NCBI GenBank assembly: GCA_004794785.1
Contig: SJOL01009422.1
Coordinates: 786,429-850,428 of the forward strand
DNA length: 64,000 nucleotides
Source: Opisthorchis felineus
Taxonomy: Eukaryota; Platyhelminthes; Trematoda; Opisthorchiida; Opisthorchiidae
Reading direction: 5' to 3'
Shown: positions 45,446-57,779 of the stretch, in pieces
How the letters are laid out: each line of letters starts with the position of its first letter
Position numbering within the stretch: the stretch's first letter is position 1
The notes under the pieces: generated by a model
Told to the model about the DNA's origin: nothing
The model's input: the letters and a program-made list of their open reading frames with translations, nothing else
Database searches by the model: none
Made by a program: the position numbers and the translations under genes

Positions 45446-48400
45446 ACAATCCTCATGACACTACGCAGATATTCTATTTGGTCCACAGCAAGCAGAACAA
45501 GCAACAGTTCAGGTTTTGCTCTTTTAAAGCTCATAAGCAGCGTACTTTTTCGGCCCTGTTGAGTTTTGAATTCACGTTAGGTGAGATGCAATGTGAGCTT
45601 GTTATTAACAGTTATCCAGCGCCCGTTTTATACAACTTAAGTATCATGTCTAGAGAGGTAAACATGTTTACAGTTGAACAGTTTTGGGCTCATTCTTTGT
45701 AGTTAAAAAGCCCGTGTGCCGATGACGATACGGTAGTTCTCCAAACTTGACGTCAGGATAATAGTGCATTATAAATGGCTACGTTGTCTTAGGATAAACG
45801 CCGTAAGCCGAGTTGACGTGCCGCCCATTTATCACCGTTTGTATAAAAATGAGAATAATTACTTTGGTGACACCTGATTCAAGAAGCCGAGTTATCGATT
45901 TTACCGATTTTTTTTTTGCTCACTGTACGACTGAATACCCGACTGGAGTGAACTGAAACAATGCATAATCTTTGGATGAATTTCACCTTAGACTGTCAAA
46001 TGTTTGCAAACAAGATTTCAATAAACTTTCATCAGATGACTTACAACAGACTGCTTTTCTAAGCACCACTTGTAGACAGTTCACAAGGAAAAAAGAGGTA
46101 GGGTAGTTAGAACAGAATCGAAAACTATCCGATGCAATATCGAGATGACGAGACCATCCACCTGAGCATATAAATGTATGTGACTGAGGTGATGGTCGAA
46201 CTACCAGCTTGTGTGTACTCAGGCAATTGAGCGTCTGTTGGTAAGCGGATTTTCGAAAAAGACAGCATGATGATCCATCCTCCTGCACCATGAAATTGCG
46301 ATACGATAAACGCTGCATACAATGGATGCAGTGGATTTTGCGGAACACAGGAGAATAATCGCTTATTCCCGCGGACCAACAGTGAGTAGACCAAAATAGA
46401 GGTATAGCCTGAGAGTTCATTGAGATGTCGGCTAGCTTGCTATGCTGTGCTTACATTAGGGTGTTCACAACACAAGACTTATTCGATGCACAGTAGGGCC
46501 ATTTATATACTGGAGAAGAACCGTGAAAATTAGGAGGAAATGTCTTGTTAGCTGAAGACTTTATCTCAACTGAAGAAGCGAGTGCAGTAGAGCGGGACCA
46601 GCCTCGCTGTTTGAATTTTGGTATGTGGATCACATTGAAGTTACTACTACGCGGAGTTCCCAGCTTAATTAAATAGAGATAAGAGAGTTTCTAACGAAGA
46701 CTAGTGGTCGTGGTCAACAGACTTGCGAATCACATAACGTTGAGCTCAGTATGCTACCTTGTAACCTTTGCTCCGTTATACAGAAACCCTCATGCTAGCT
46801 GGCCTTGGGGCACTGGTAGATTGGAGACGAAATCTGCCCCCGAGGAAAGGACCACGTCCACCAGGAGAATTTGCGATTTTTTCAGGTGCGGGTTTTGTAT
46901 AAAAAGAAGCTTAATTTGCTGCGGTGAATCGTCAGAATCTCATCAGAATCTTTGCCATTATTTTCGATCATCAGAGTTCTCCATTGTTTATATTCCCGCA
47001 TCATGTGAATTAGGTATATCACATGTAGGAACTTTTCAGATCAACGTAATTGTTGAGCCATGTAAAGAACCATGGATTTTTTGTCCATGCGTTTTGATTT
47101 CTGATCCATTCAAGAGACCTCAGAGTCTCGAAAATTTGCGGAAAACGAAGCTTCTCATTTGAATTACTTGTTCAGTCATATTTCCAGATTAGTGTTTTCA
47201 TGGTTACTGGGATAGTCACGAGTTAATAGCGTCAAGTTCGGGTTTTAAGTTCCCACCGAGTAACTCACTTGCTAAATTGCTGTCGCTGTCAAGCGTGCCT
47301 GTTTGGGGTTTTATCTGAGGGTAAGATCACGAACTGTGTTATCACGCGAATCTACCGGCTGCAAATACTCTATCAATCTTCAGTGAGCTTTTATCGTTCA
47401 CTGATGATGTCAGCTCACTGCTGAAGAGACCTGCAGATCTTCTACCTTCCAGGAAGCACTAACAACCTTTAGAAGAATTTGAAATTTGAAAAAAACAAAC
47501 GCTGTGTAGCCGTTGTCCATCTCCTCCTGTCAGTTCGGAAAGAACTGTCATGTGGAGTGGCGCTTTCCAATCGACCTGATTATGTCGGACTAGTCTTATT
47601 CATACTCGGGTTGACGGACATGTAAGGCATTATTATATAATCACAATTATACAATTATACATAATATATACATATATTATATAATTATAATTATAATTTG
47701 GTCGCGATGTCTGTGCACCTTCTGAGAGTGCTTCCAGAGAGAAAAAGTGGTATCTTAACATTTTCTTGTTAAGCCTTCAGGTTTTGAAGCCTTGGATATG
47801 TAATCAGAGCCCCAAAGAAGGATCTCTTAAAATCGCTATTTTTATTTTGGTAAGATTTTGTGTAGTACACAACCAATGCTCGATTCCTTCAAGATTCCTT
47901 CAGAGAGTATTAGAAAGGCTAATCTGTTAGGTGTACCAGCATGAAGTTCCTAGATGCGGTAATCTGTGGTGATGACCATCAAGACGACAGGCTTAAGTGA
48001 AATGGTATGTAACTGATCTCACTGGTCTCACAGACGAAAAGATCTTAACTAATCGAGAACTACCAAGTACTGAAATTTCTTCCGACAAAATACTACCGGA
48101 GCTTTATTTAAGCATATATTTTTTAAATTAGCCAGCGCAGCTACATAGCTCAGCAAAAAATGAGAGTGCAAGAAATGATGGTTCTGTTAAAGTTTAAAAA
48201 TGCATTTCTGATGCAAACCGTACTGGATTTACTATTGTCCCCATATAGCTTTAGGTGGTATTCTTGATACTTGGTACTGCGTTACCTAAGCTCAGCAATT
48301 TGACGACTGAAACACCAGCTATCTATGGGGATTCTGAGCTATCAGCATTCCGCTCAGTAGTTGAAAGTTTTATTTAACCGAAACACCGATGCAAAAATGG

Positions 48401-48528
48401 CGTGGGTGAAGGGTTGTCAAATTCCAGAAATATCTGATATATATATAAGCAACATTATCTATACCATAGGGATTACTGCAAGCTGTCTTGATATCCGACG
48501 GGAATCTACAAGTTCAAACAATACTCAC
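45446..48528. other. Intronic DNA with unassigned open frames
   Basis: Holds a plus frame 46704-47162 (152 codons, cysteine-rich middle, CGFCIKRSLICCGESSES) and minus frames around 46000-46420 (145 and 89 codons, overlapping each other). None shows a family motif or a convincing splice boundary. The rest, apart from the AT-rich tract at 47630, is featureless. Confidence 0.3.
47630..47700. repeat. AT-rich palindromic tract
   Basis: ATTATATAATCACAATTATAC, then ACATATATTATATAATTATA and ATTATAATT, form several overlapping inverted repeats of TATAAT/ATTATA type. It could extrude as a cruciform; no function is assigned. Confidence 0.7.
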
Positions 48529-49401
48529 TTGTTGACCACGAATATGTGCCTCCCCCAAACTGTCCAAGGCCCACCTTGCATAGGCACTTCCCGACTGCAG
48601 AATGACCCGTTGAAAATAGCGTTGTGCTAACGGAGACAACCACTGAATTGAGGCACTCACAGCCCCTGAGGATTCGCCGAAAACCGTAACGTGTTTCGGA
48701 TTTCCCCCGAATTCCGCTATGTTCTCATGCATCCATTCAAGTGCCAATTGCTGATCCAGTAGGCCTTGATTCCCCCGGGCTACTGAGTTTGCATTCGGTA
48801 CACCATTGGGTAATGGGTTGGCAGTGCCTGAGTTAGGGTCTAATCGGAGAAACCCAAGCGCGCCGACACGGTATTGCATACTCAAGACAATGACCTTATG
48901 TTTGGCTACCAGCACAGAGGCATCGTAAACATCCAATGTAGAGGTGCCACTTGTATACCCCCCTCCATAAATCCAAACCATGACTGGCAAAAGGTTCGTC
49001 GGACTAGGGTATGATGGCGTCCAAATGTTCAGATACAAGCAATCCTCACTCATTTCCGTGTTGTTTAACCACATCCGGGCAGCCGGATTATTTTTATCGA
49101 ACCCTTCCACGATATACTGCCAACAAGCTGGTGGTGGGCGAGTTGCATTGCGTATCCCTGACCACCCTGGATGCTTCTGTGGCGGGGCAAACCGTCTCAC
49201 ACCAACCGGTGGTTGAGCAAACGGTATTCCATGAAAGACGTTGATGCTGATCTGCTTGCCATCGACTTGTACCAATTTCCTTTGGCCACGCACTTTACCC
49301 CCATGAGTGAGCTGTTTGATCAACTCTGGATCCTGAGCATCGGAAAAACTGACGGTAACAGTGAGCAGGAGGTAAGCAATCCAATAACCACTCATTAACA
49401 T
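48529..49401 (-). CDS. Cholinesterase, coding exon 1 (signal peptide, catalytic Ser)
   Basis: First coding exon of a 690-residue acetylcholinesterase-type enzyme. ATG at 49401 (MLMSGYW; a second in-frame ATG at 49395) starts a signal peptide of about 23 residues, so the protein is secreted or GPI-anchored. Exon 1 is 873 bases, residues 1-291. It shows Cys93 and Cys121 (first disulfide loop), choline-binding Trp111 before EMSEDCLYLNIW, the oxyanion hole YGGGYTSG (146-151) followed by STLDVYD, and FGESSGA with catalytic Ser244. The donor CAACAA|GTGAGT (phase 0) matches exon 2. The aromatic peripheral-site residues of vertebrate enzymes are not kept: Thr150 stands where Torpedo has Tyr121. In flatworms this family works at neuromuscular junctions and on the tegument. 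Length is close to that known for schistosome enzymes. Confidence 0.95.
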
Positions 49402-49900
49402 GGAATGTGACGGAGATAACACAATCACAAGTTTTCACAGACAACCGTACTGATTTAAGTTCAAGACCTTGCAAGCACTTCATTTCTGGATTCTGTTAGC
49501 CAATCACATCACAGGGAATCAGGGTCGCTGACGGACGGACCAATGAAAAAACAGCACGCTTGTCCCAGGAATACACGGAAAACCGTGTAAACGCTAAGAC
49601 TAAGCCTGTCCATATTCGTTGAATCTATTATGAAGGTTTGATTTTGGTGAGCTGGTGGTGGTTGTAATGCAAACTGTCATTACACACTGCCTGAGACGAA
49701 CATGGAAGCATTAGGAGGCTGGAAGCAAGTAAATGAAGAAAGCCCACTAGTTCTGCTGCATGTGACGCTTCTTTAAATTCAACGAAGCGATAACTCAGTT
49801 TCTTAGAGTGTTCGAATCCTGTTTTGACTGGAACCTGCCAAGAAAATAATTTGTTATCGGGCAAAGTCAATTTTTTAATCAACCATTCAGGATTAAGTTT
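49402..49900 (-). promoter_or_regulatory. Region upstream of the cholinesterase start
   Basis: Expected 5' UTR and perhaps promoter. No TATA box, initiator or acceptor can be named with confidence. A minus-strand open frame at 49628-49882 (84 codons) has no recognisable content. A non-coding first exon further upstream is possible. Confidence 0.25.
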
Positions 49901-52900
49901 GTACTCTTTGTCCGTGGATGCAGAATCAGGTCAAAATTGCACTCCGACCAATTACTACTTTTTCGGCTTTAATTTTTCCATTGTTATTGCACACATGCTT
50001 CGGATATGGGAATCACATTTTGTGATTAGGAGGAACAAAACAACTAAAAAATGCCACAAAACATCCTGTGTTATTTTAGACCACCACTTGTTCTGGGGTG
50101 TCACTTAGAGGCACTAAAGCAAACGCCTACTAACCGGAGGCGAGTAAGCCCTGACGAGCTGAAATAAAGGTCCCGAGAAAAAAAATAAGGCAACGTTAGC
50201 TGAATGAACTGATCCAGCAAACAACGACCAAGTAGGGTTTGTTCTTATTTTATCTGTTTTGAGTGCCTTGAGCATGACATTCCGGGGACTCGTTTAGCCC
50301 TTGTGATTATAAAATAATTAGGATCTTTTGTACGGAGTGTCTCAAAAAGAGAAAGAGTTCCATAAAAAAGGCAAAAAGAACGATAAACTTTGACTAGAAG
50401 GCATATCTTCTATTGCTGCTCATGTGGTAGCATTTACACACATCATGACCAACAGTAGAAACAAGTTTGTTTAAAGGCAGTTTGGGTTTGCAGGCAAAAT
50501 TTTCAGTAATATAAACTTTGAACACTAAAGCAATCCCCGAAAAAAACGATCTTCTCCATGAAGAAACTGAGGCTCTAAAGTGATTGAACTAGACTTAATT
50601 TCTTCGTAAACATAGCTTACTTTAGAAAGGCTTTAGGGAGGAGAACCAGTGCATGTGTGTTAAAAGAGAACCACGATTTCAGCCCACTAGATTCAGTTTA
50701 TCAATACATTATTGTCAAAATTTGGAGTAAATTAATGGATGGTTGGATGGAAGTCTTGGAAAACGTAAGGGGTATCTTGAATGCCGTAAGACGAGATCAA
50801 AACACAGATTTTTTGGTGTTCAGCGATTCAGGTCTTGGCCAGTACCTATTCGGTAAAATTGGGCTTTCCGCCTTTAATATGAACGACTATTGTAGCACAT
50901 TCAGTTAAAGATCATCATAAACGGAATATTCAAGTGGGTCTCCTGTGAAAGCCAAATTGATATGCAAATAAGCGCATCCCGTGAGAACAATTTTTCCTGA
51001 ACCTGTTGCGAAACCAGTCAGTTTCCTAAGAATGTTTTGCGAGTTTTGCGAACGGGGCTATTCTTTAGACCGTATTGGACACTGAAAACGGCCTCGTGGG
51101 TAACGCACACAGAATTATTGCATTGTCCAAGCGGTGTGACCAGATTTCTAGCGGTTGGCATTGAGTTATTTAGATCAGTCAGGACGTGGCTTTTTAGGAA
51201 AAATAGTTTGGCCAAAATTATGCCAAGCAGATGCCTCGGTAAGCCGTATTTCGCAGCTGCTGCATTGCCCAACTTATGAACGTTGACTGATAGAACCCCA
51301 CTTTACATCAACACCCAGTCAGCCCATATTCAACAAATTTGAGACGCGCTATTCCTAACCAGGCAAACAAACCAGCAGATTCAATATCATAGCACGGATA
51401 CAGTGTGCTAAGTAACGCGTTGCTGGTCAGCCAAAGAATAATTGCGTCCCTGTGTAACGTTATTAGTCGCCTGTTAGTATGTCAAGGGAATGTCAGTTGG
51501 CTAGATTTAATAGAGTAAAAATGGCTCCATTTTAGCACAAGAAGAATTCAGGCTTCCTAACGTGAGCATTCGAGCGGTAAAGTCCTGAAATCTGGGGATT
51601 TAACGCGGAAGATATCCAAACTGTACACAGTGTATCCTGGCGCCTGAGGAACCGGTTGACTACACTGACAGAACGAACCCATAGAGTTCCGAGGCAAAGA
51701 CGCTTGTCATCTGTATTCGAAAATAAAAATTAACCTTGGCAATGGATGGAGGCGCCCATTGGTGGAACGTTTCTTTGGCCTAAAATAACGGAAGTAGCTG
51801 AAACAGTAGGATAGCAATCACAGGGCGACTCCATCGAATTAGTAAGTAATTGGGGCATTTGTTTGAAATTTCTTTGAGTTTCCCACACTATCCTAAATTT
51901 TAACGGTCGACATCCCGATAAGCTTGGCGCCACAGGACACGGTTTTCATAGTGGCGCCACAAAGTAGTTCAAGCTGCATTAATTTCCATGATTACATGAG
52001 AGTGAGAATTGAAAAAATTCGGTCCAAAATAATTACTCAGGAAAAGGACAGATTAGATGTGTCTAGAGTGGATTATTTAGCGATCAGGTTATCATTTTTT
52101 ACTCATTGGTTCCTGAGATGACAATCAATTTGTTTCTTATTCAAGCCTCAGGCAGCTCAAACCACAAAATTTGTGTATAGCGTTCAACGGTTGACCCTCG
52201 GCACAACTACCATATTGTTCGTTTGTGTAAAAGTGTAAATATCGTGCCAAGGAAGTTTTCACTTCCTGAGTGGTCTCCTTCCGTGATTCAAAGTGGGATC
52301 CATTTATCCGATAAAAATGGCTTCAACTAATCAAATTAACACAACAGCTTTGAAGCGATTAGATTATACTAAACAGACCAATGTGAATTATTCTCATGTG
52401 TTTGTCTTTAGGGTTATATCAAGCTGATGAGCAGATATTGAAATGGTCATGTACAGGGCCAATCCAATTATAAAATGGCTTAGTCTGTCTTCACAAACTA
52501 TCCCGGAGTGTAACCGGGTCTGTCGGCTTATGCAGTTAATTGAGTCCACAGTAGCGGACGAATAGGTGGCTATTGATCAGTGCGCGGCTACTTCTTGCAC
52601 ATATTTTTGATATCGTCTGTGTGAAGTTATTTGTCAGCAAGAAAGAGACAGCGGTTCTTCTGTTTTGAGTCGTATCGCTTTTTTGAAGCCTTCTTCGTTA
52701 AACACCCAATAGGTACTCGGATATTGATGCAGGCACGGTATACTTCTACGGCTTCTGCAGACCATATATATTGAAAACGGGTTGTGAACGCGGTTCTTGT
52801 AGCAGACAGTCCACAAGGGCTTGGTAACAAAGTTCAAAGGGACTTGGAATTTTGCAGTTAGTAACCGATAGAATACAGAGACAAGTTACCTCAAGATAAG

Positions 52901-53339
52901 GAAGTTCACAGACTTTAGACTATGCTGGTGAAATGGATAGAGTTACTCACGATTTGATTTTGGAATGAGTGAAATCAGAACAAAATTGGGCTATAACATG
53001 CACTCACGTCTGTACCTGAAAGTCTGAGGTTTGCGTTGGAGTCAAGATTTGACCGATGAGAGAGATATTTGAGTGGATAATGGCAAGTGGTGCGTGCCGA
53101 CTTAGTGAAAACAATGTTCCAAATGACCCTTCAGTCAGAAAAATAACGGCTATCCTTAAATAAATGGTCACACGCTAGTTGTGACCGTCAGCTGTGGTAT
53201 GTGGAACGGAACCAGGAAAGGCGTCGTCTAAGGGCACCATATACCTGCTATTTTTACCACAATTGCTCAGTTGGAGCAACCACAATTGACTACTGGATCT
53301 TGGTTAAAAATCGCACCGTTGAGACAGCACGTGACGTTC
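49901..53339. other. Unidentified DNA upstream of cholinesterase
   Basis: Nothing recognisable except the retrozyme fragment at 50905. An open stretch at 51960-52085 on the plus strand (INFHDYMRVRIEKIRSKI, then TQEKDRLDVSRVDYL) is protein-like but lacks good splice borders. Confidence 0.3.
50905..50990 (+). repeat. Retrozyme-like repeat fragment
   Basis: Carries ATCATCATAAACGGAATATTC, GTGGGTCTCCTGTGAAA and GATATGCAAATAAGCGC in family order. No ribozyme core. Confidence 0.6.
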
Positions 53340-53915
53340 ACGAAATATATTAGTTTGCAAACGAATTTGGTCTCAACTAAATTCTAACTGAATCTCTCAC
53401 GCATGATATTTGTCCCCTGAATGTACCATCTAGGGGTTGATAAACTTGTGAGTAGTTTGTCCCACTCAGACTACCTAGGCTACGTAGATTGATCTTAATT
53501 TCGATAGGTTGCGCATGTTAACGATAAGAAGCTTTAGGACTCACCTGAAATCCAAAGGAATCTCTCGTTTATTATATACTTCTCCTTTTGAGTAGTGTGT
53601 TGAGCCTACACAATGTACTGCGTCGAATACCGTACCAACTGGAGCACGACGTGGCCTGGTTCATCACACCAGTTGAAGGAGAACACCATGAGATATTTAG
53701 CTGGAATTCAGTTGGGTCTCCAGTAAAAACCAAATTCGCATGCAAATGAGTGTATTTCACTAATTTCTTGCAATTTGGGTTCAAGTAGGACAAATGTTTG
53801 AGGGGAAAATCGGGGACTGCGCCTAAGTGATGAACCAGCCCCAAGAAGGGCGTTAACCGGTCGTGGGCTGTCGAACAGTCTGCACCAATCTCATGAGTAG
53901 CGTACTGAGCCTTAA
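53340..53915. repeat. Retrozyme-like repeats, two minus pieces and a plus unit
   Basis: Minus pieces at 53340-53460 and 53525-53600, then a plus unit to 53915. The plus ribozyme at 53821-53868 keeps ACCGGT and GTGGGC, but CTGATGA is AGTGATGA with an insertion and GAAA is GTTA, so it is inactive. Confidence 0.6.
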
Positions 53916-54410
53916 TGTTTTCCACTGTCTTTTTGTGTGAGATGTTAATTTCACTTAATCGTTAATAGCAAGACTACAGTGACTGCTTCATAGGGTTAAA
54001 TCATTCCCCTGAACTGATAACGAACATCTACTTGGAGTGAGTGGTGTGAAGTGGGCAGAAAATATTTCTATCCTAAAAAAGAATCATAGCATCCTCCCCA
54101 AACACATTTTTCTGTTTTAATTTATATAGGAAATTTTAGGTTTCGCCAGTGAAAAGTTCGATTACACAGCACACGAATTCACATCGTCTCCCCTTAAAAA
54201 TTTTCAAGGGGACCATTGTGAAAAGAGTGTACCAAGTGGCTGAACGCGTCCCAACCTATTGTCGCTCGAAAACTATCCATTCACAGACTTTTTGTCAAAC
54301 GTAAAAAAACCTCTTCATATTGATTTGTATTGTCTGTGTCAGTTGTCTGTGGCAAACACTCTAGAATCAAATGCCTACTCGCGAGATTTCGCCATACTAC
54401 GGTATGATTC

Positions 54411-54911
54411 TTGAAGAAGTATACTTATCTGTTGAGCAGACAGCCTGGAGAGATTGCAACTTATCTCCTGAGCGATGCTGACTTTTTTCTCTGGACTGGC
54501 GATATAAGTGAAAATGAATATACAACTACTGCTCCCCTAACCATTTTTAATGCCTCCAGCACTTGTCCCGAGTGTATGGTTAGCTTTCCGCTTCCAGATG
54601 CAGCTTTGCGCGCTTCATAATGGTCGCCGATTTTTCTGAGCTAATTTATGGCAAGTAGTTTGGCCTGCGTCAACATTAGTTGTGTTCAAACTAGACTGTT
54701 AACATACTTGAACGACATTTTCACGTTGATACAAAATTGGACACGAGGCTCCTTATTCGCCTTTTTTCACGAGTCATCAGAATGCGACCGATTCATCAAT
54801 ACATTTGATCAACTCATTCAAAACCACGAGTTTGAGCTTTTCGTCACGGAATCAACGTTGGTGAATACAGTGCTGAAACTATCAAAGTGCCCCTTACGGA
54901 GAGAGGGCTAA
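54411..54911 (+). other. Two unidentified open frames
   Basis: 54411-54620 includes ATYLLSDADFFLWTGDISEN and CPECMVSFPLPDAAL. 54648-54911 includes LLTYLNDIFTLIQNWTRGSL and FDQLIQNHEFELFVTESTLV. Both have real-protein flavour, and ACATTAG at about 54676 could be an acceptor. A faint RhoGAP-like look of the second was not convincing. No function is proposed. Confidence 0.2.
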
Positions 54912-55286
54912 TTTTATCCCTTTCAGGTCATCCTGATGTAACGCCATCGGAAAATGGATAAGACGAATTTTCACAAGTACGCAAGGGATTCAAGCGGAAG
55001 AGAAACGTACTACGTTTGCCGAGTCGTGAAAGACTTTTCCTCTTCAAAGTCAATATTTTAAACTCTACACTTCTAGCGCTATTGCCAGGTTTTTCCGGTA
55101 GCAATATGCCGAAAGTAGCACCCAAATAGTCTATTCGACAACTTGAACCAAATTTGACAGCCCCTTACTTCTTGTCATCCGTCCAGTAAGACAAGTTCAA
55201 AGCTGTGTTGGTTCAAGGAATTATCAGACGGAAGACCCCTGAAAAAACGGGCGATTCAACTGATGTTATAGCCTGTTGATTAGCTT

Positions 55287-55385
55287 GAGATAGTCCAGTG
55301 GTTAAGGCGCGAACTTACTAACCAGAAGATCTGTGATTCGAAACCAACCCCGGCATCTCGACTGGGCCACGTAACAGGATATCAG
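55287..55385 (+). mobile_element. tRNA-derived SINE head
   Basis: GTCCAGTGGTTAAGGCGCGAAC (A-box region) and GATTCGAAACC (B box), followed by GGCATCTCGACTGGGCCACG, as at 7225 and 9877. The body is truncated. Confidence 0.5.
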
Positions 55386-55729
55386 CTCTCATGCGCTATG
55401 GCATTCAGGTACCAAAGAAGCGTTACAGATGAGCGATTCTTTTTCTTCCCATGTTTCGTCGTGAGGTCGTGGCACGGCAAACCACTTCACTGAACCATAT
55501 CCCTCGAAAAGCAACAGTTTCCATTGGCTCCCTATGTCGAAACGAATCTCAAAACAAAGCGAAGCTGTGACAAACTCATTCGAAATCATCTATACCTGAA
55601 ACATCTTTATCTCAAATACAAACTCAACCATAAAAGCTGAAGAAAGTAGACAGTTAGCCTGGAAAAGACCATACGGTGGCTATGGGTGACTAATATTAGG
55701 GAACGGAGTAACCGTGGTTAGAAAGACAA

Positions 55730-56125
55730 TGAAGGAGAACATCATAAACGAGAGATTCAGTTGGTATTCAGTGAATCACCCGTAGAAATCGAATTGGTTT
55801 GCGAATGAGTGTGCTTCGCTATGTTCTTGCAGTTTGGGTCCAAATAAAACATAAGGTTGATGGAAACTCGGGGCCTGCGCCTACCTGATGGACCAGAGGA
55901 AGGGAGCAACTGGTTGTGGACTGTCGAAATGTTTTAAACAACCTTATGAGTAGTGTATTACACCCATACAATGTATTGCGACCCTGGCGTATTGTACTAA
56001 CAGAAACATGAGGCAGCCTTTGTGAAACACATTCAGTTGAAGGAGAACAGTATAAACGAGAAAGGTCGATGGGGTTCACTTGGTTCTCTCTTAAAAACAA
56101 ATTGAAGTACAAATGAGGTTATTAA
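55730..56125 (+). repeat. Retrozyme-like repeat, tandem, 308-bp period
   Basis: GAAGGAGAAC starts at 55731 and again at 56039, so one full monomer is 308 bp. Inside it the arm CATAAGGTTG (55850-55859) and the perfectly complementary CAACCTTATG (55939-55948) enclose the ribozyme region (55879-55921). There CTGATG is still present, but stem II and GAAA are decayed. Confidence 0.75.
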
Positions 56126-56194
56126 GCTGAACTAAATCAATTTAAGGGCACAACAAACCGAGATAAAACTGCGTTCAATGGGAAAGAGGTATGG

Positions 56195-56240
56195 GTAAAT
56201 CATCACCACCACCATCAGCAGCATCATCACCACCACTGAC
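56195..56240 (+). repeat. Trinucleotide repeat (CAT/CAC)n
   Basis: Mixed ATC and ACC/AGC triplets over about 45 bases, at the edge between a retrozyme array and a LINE fragment. Confidence 0.8.
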
Positions 56241-56299
56241 AGCAAAACGCCGATACTAAATACTGGTGCTTAAATGTCACAAACCCGTGAGTGGAGAAA

Positions 56300-57720
56300 G
56301 CCGTTGTAACTAGTGGGAAGGGAGGACTAAGGACTTGGGTCGAAGGAGCCCTATGTCCCTAAGGAAGACGAACAAGAATGTGATACCAACGTCTTTGACC
56401 AGCATTAAATTAAACACAACTGAGAAATCACGTTAAAACAAGGCGTCATCGGAGAGTTTCACACAAGCGTCATTCGCCAACCTCATTTGACCTAAGCCCA
56501 CCACACAACGAGGGGCGAACTTTACCTAGGCAGTCCGGCAAGGAAATGAGAGCACGCGCACCAGTGAGATCGGTTGCGTGTCATGCCCTATAGAGTTTCC
56601 AAAAGCCTGCAAACAGGACCATCAGGGCTCCGGGCAAGAAGGCACGGGGATCCCCCAACATTCAGTTTGATTGTAACCAATTAACAACCCAGGGCCTATC
56701 CATCGCAAATATTGCGCCAGCGGTCATTTGTAACACAATACGTTTTCTTCGGTAGACGGTGTTTCGGTATACCTAACATATGTTGTAGCCACTTATTCCT
56801 GGCAAGTTTAATCTGCTGCTCTGAAGGTTCGGATATGTTACCAAGATCTCTCTTGTGCATTACACTGTTGCACACCCGCTACAGTCAGCCAACTTTCGCT
56901 ACGCTACCGAGACCTCGGTGACGAAACACTTGAAGTCGCCTCGGGAGGGAGAGGCCTAGTCCCGCAGCCATAAAGTTATATTGATCTCACAATTGCCTTG
57001 CATACACGACCCTTCAGCGAAATTCGGTTCCGACATCTTAAAAACTCAAGTTGGTGAACGCTGCTCGCGCCTTGCTTATCCACGTAATAAATTAGTCTGG
57101 TACGGTACAAGCATGGCTTATGCAGCTACCAGAATATGCGAACTAACCAATAAGCTGAAGCTTTTTATTCTGACGTTTCAGAGGAAAGCACAGAGAATGG
57201 TAAATCTTGAAGTAAGACTTTGCAGTTTGAAGGTGCAAAACGCATGCCGTAACATGGGACCATCTCCGGTTTTCTTTTCAAAATAATTTGCGCGGACAAC
57301 TACTCGCCAAACAGCAGGGCGATTTCGTAAGCATAATTTAAGTCTACTACTCTCGCTTTACACTTGTTCTCGGTAACTAGATTCCGAATCCGTTGGAGTG
57401 TGCATTCCACAGTAACTCCGACGGCAACCTGGAGTGAAAAGGAGAAAAAGAACCACTTTGATGAAATCTGCTGGATTTTAGAGTGCCTCTGGACGGTCTA
57501 TTGTACACCCTAACCCGACCACCGAGATGGAAATAACGAGCAGACAGAATGTTTACGAACTCTAAGGGTACCGCCCTGTGGCCATGAATATTTAAGAGAT
57601 TCAGTCTATCCACAGCACCAAAGACTCCTTTAGAGTCGATGTACATTGCGATTGTTGATTGTTGACACACGTAGCGCTGCCCAGTTATTAGACGTAGTGT
57701 TAAAATTATGATCATTGTAC
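56300..57720 (-). mobile_element. RTE-type LINE fragment, RT and C-terminal region
   Basis: The minus frame at 57380-57715 shows RT blocks: QQSTIAMYIDSKGVFGAVDR, then VPLEFVNILSARYFHLGGRV and a decayed SSRFHQSGSFSPF in place of the usual SGVRQGCPLSPF. 56300-56960 matches the 11950-12660 copy by eye (CATTCGCCAACCTCA, GGCAGTCCGGCAAGGAAATG, CATTACACTGTTGC). The middle is frameshifted. Confidence 0.7.
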
Positions 57721-57779
57721 TGCCAGGTCGAAATCTCGCTTGGTGTTCTCACAATTGCGGTTCACGTGCAATATATCAG

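Larger units (their letters stand above)
16260..48528 (-). other. Cholinesterase intron 1 (32,269 bp)
   Basis: The donor is CAACAA|GTGAGT at 48529/48528 and the acceptor CTTCTTCAG|TTT at 16260/16259, both phase 0. The intron is packed with PLE, LINE, SINE and hammerhead-repeat copies and contains the 425-base gap, so its true length is somewhat uncertain. Several unidentified exon-like frames lie on the opposite strand within it. Stretches without any recognised feature include 16.3-17.8, 18.5-19.6, 20.0-21.1, 23.9-25.3, 26.5-27.6, 28.5-30.3, 36.0-36.7, 41.7-43.9 and 47.2-48.5 kb. Confidence 0.85.

Noticed and set aside
15312..49428. Two separate esterase genes or pseudogenes
   Set aside because: The large frames are complementary halves of one fold, without overlap, in correct order and strand, with fitting splice phases. 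The apparent starts at 16283 (TTG) and 49428 (GTG) lie outside the exons.
50140..50185. Possible hammerhead: CTGACGA followed by GCT and GAAA
   Set aside because: There is no room for stem II between the two core boxes, so it is a chance match.
21181..56048. CRISPR-like array from regularly recurring repeats
   Set aside because: Repeats are about 308 bp, in both orientations, without unique short spacers, and the genome is eukaryotic.
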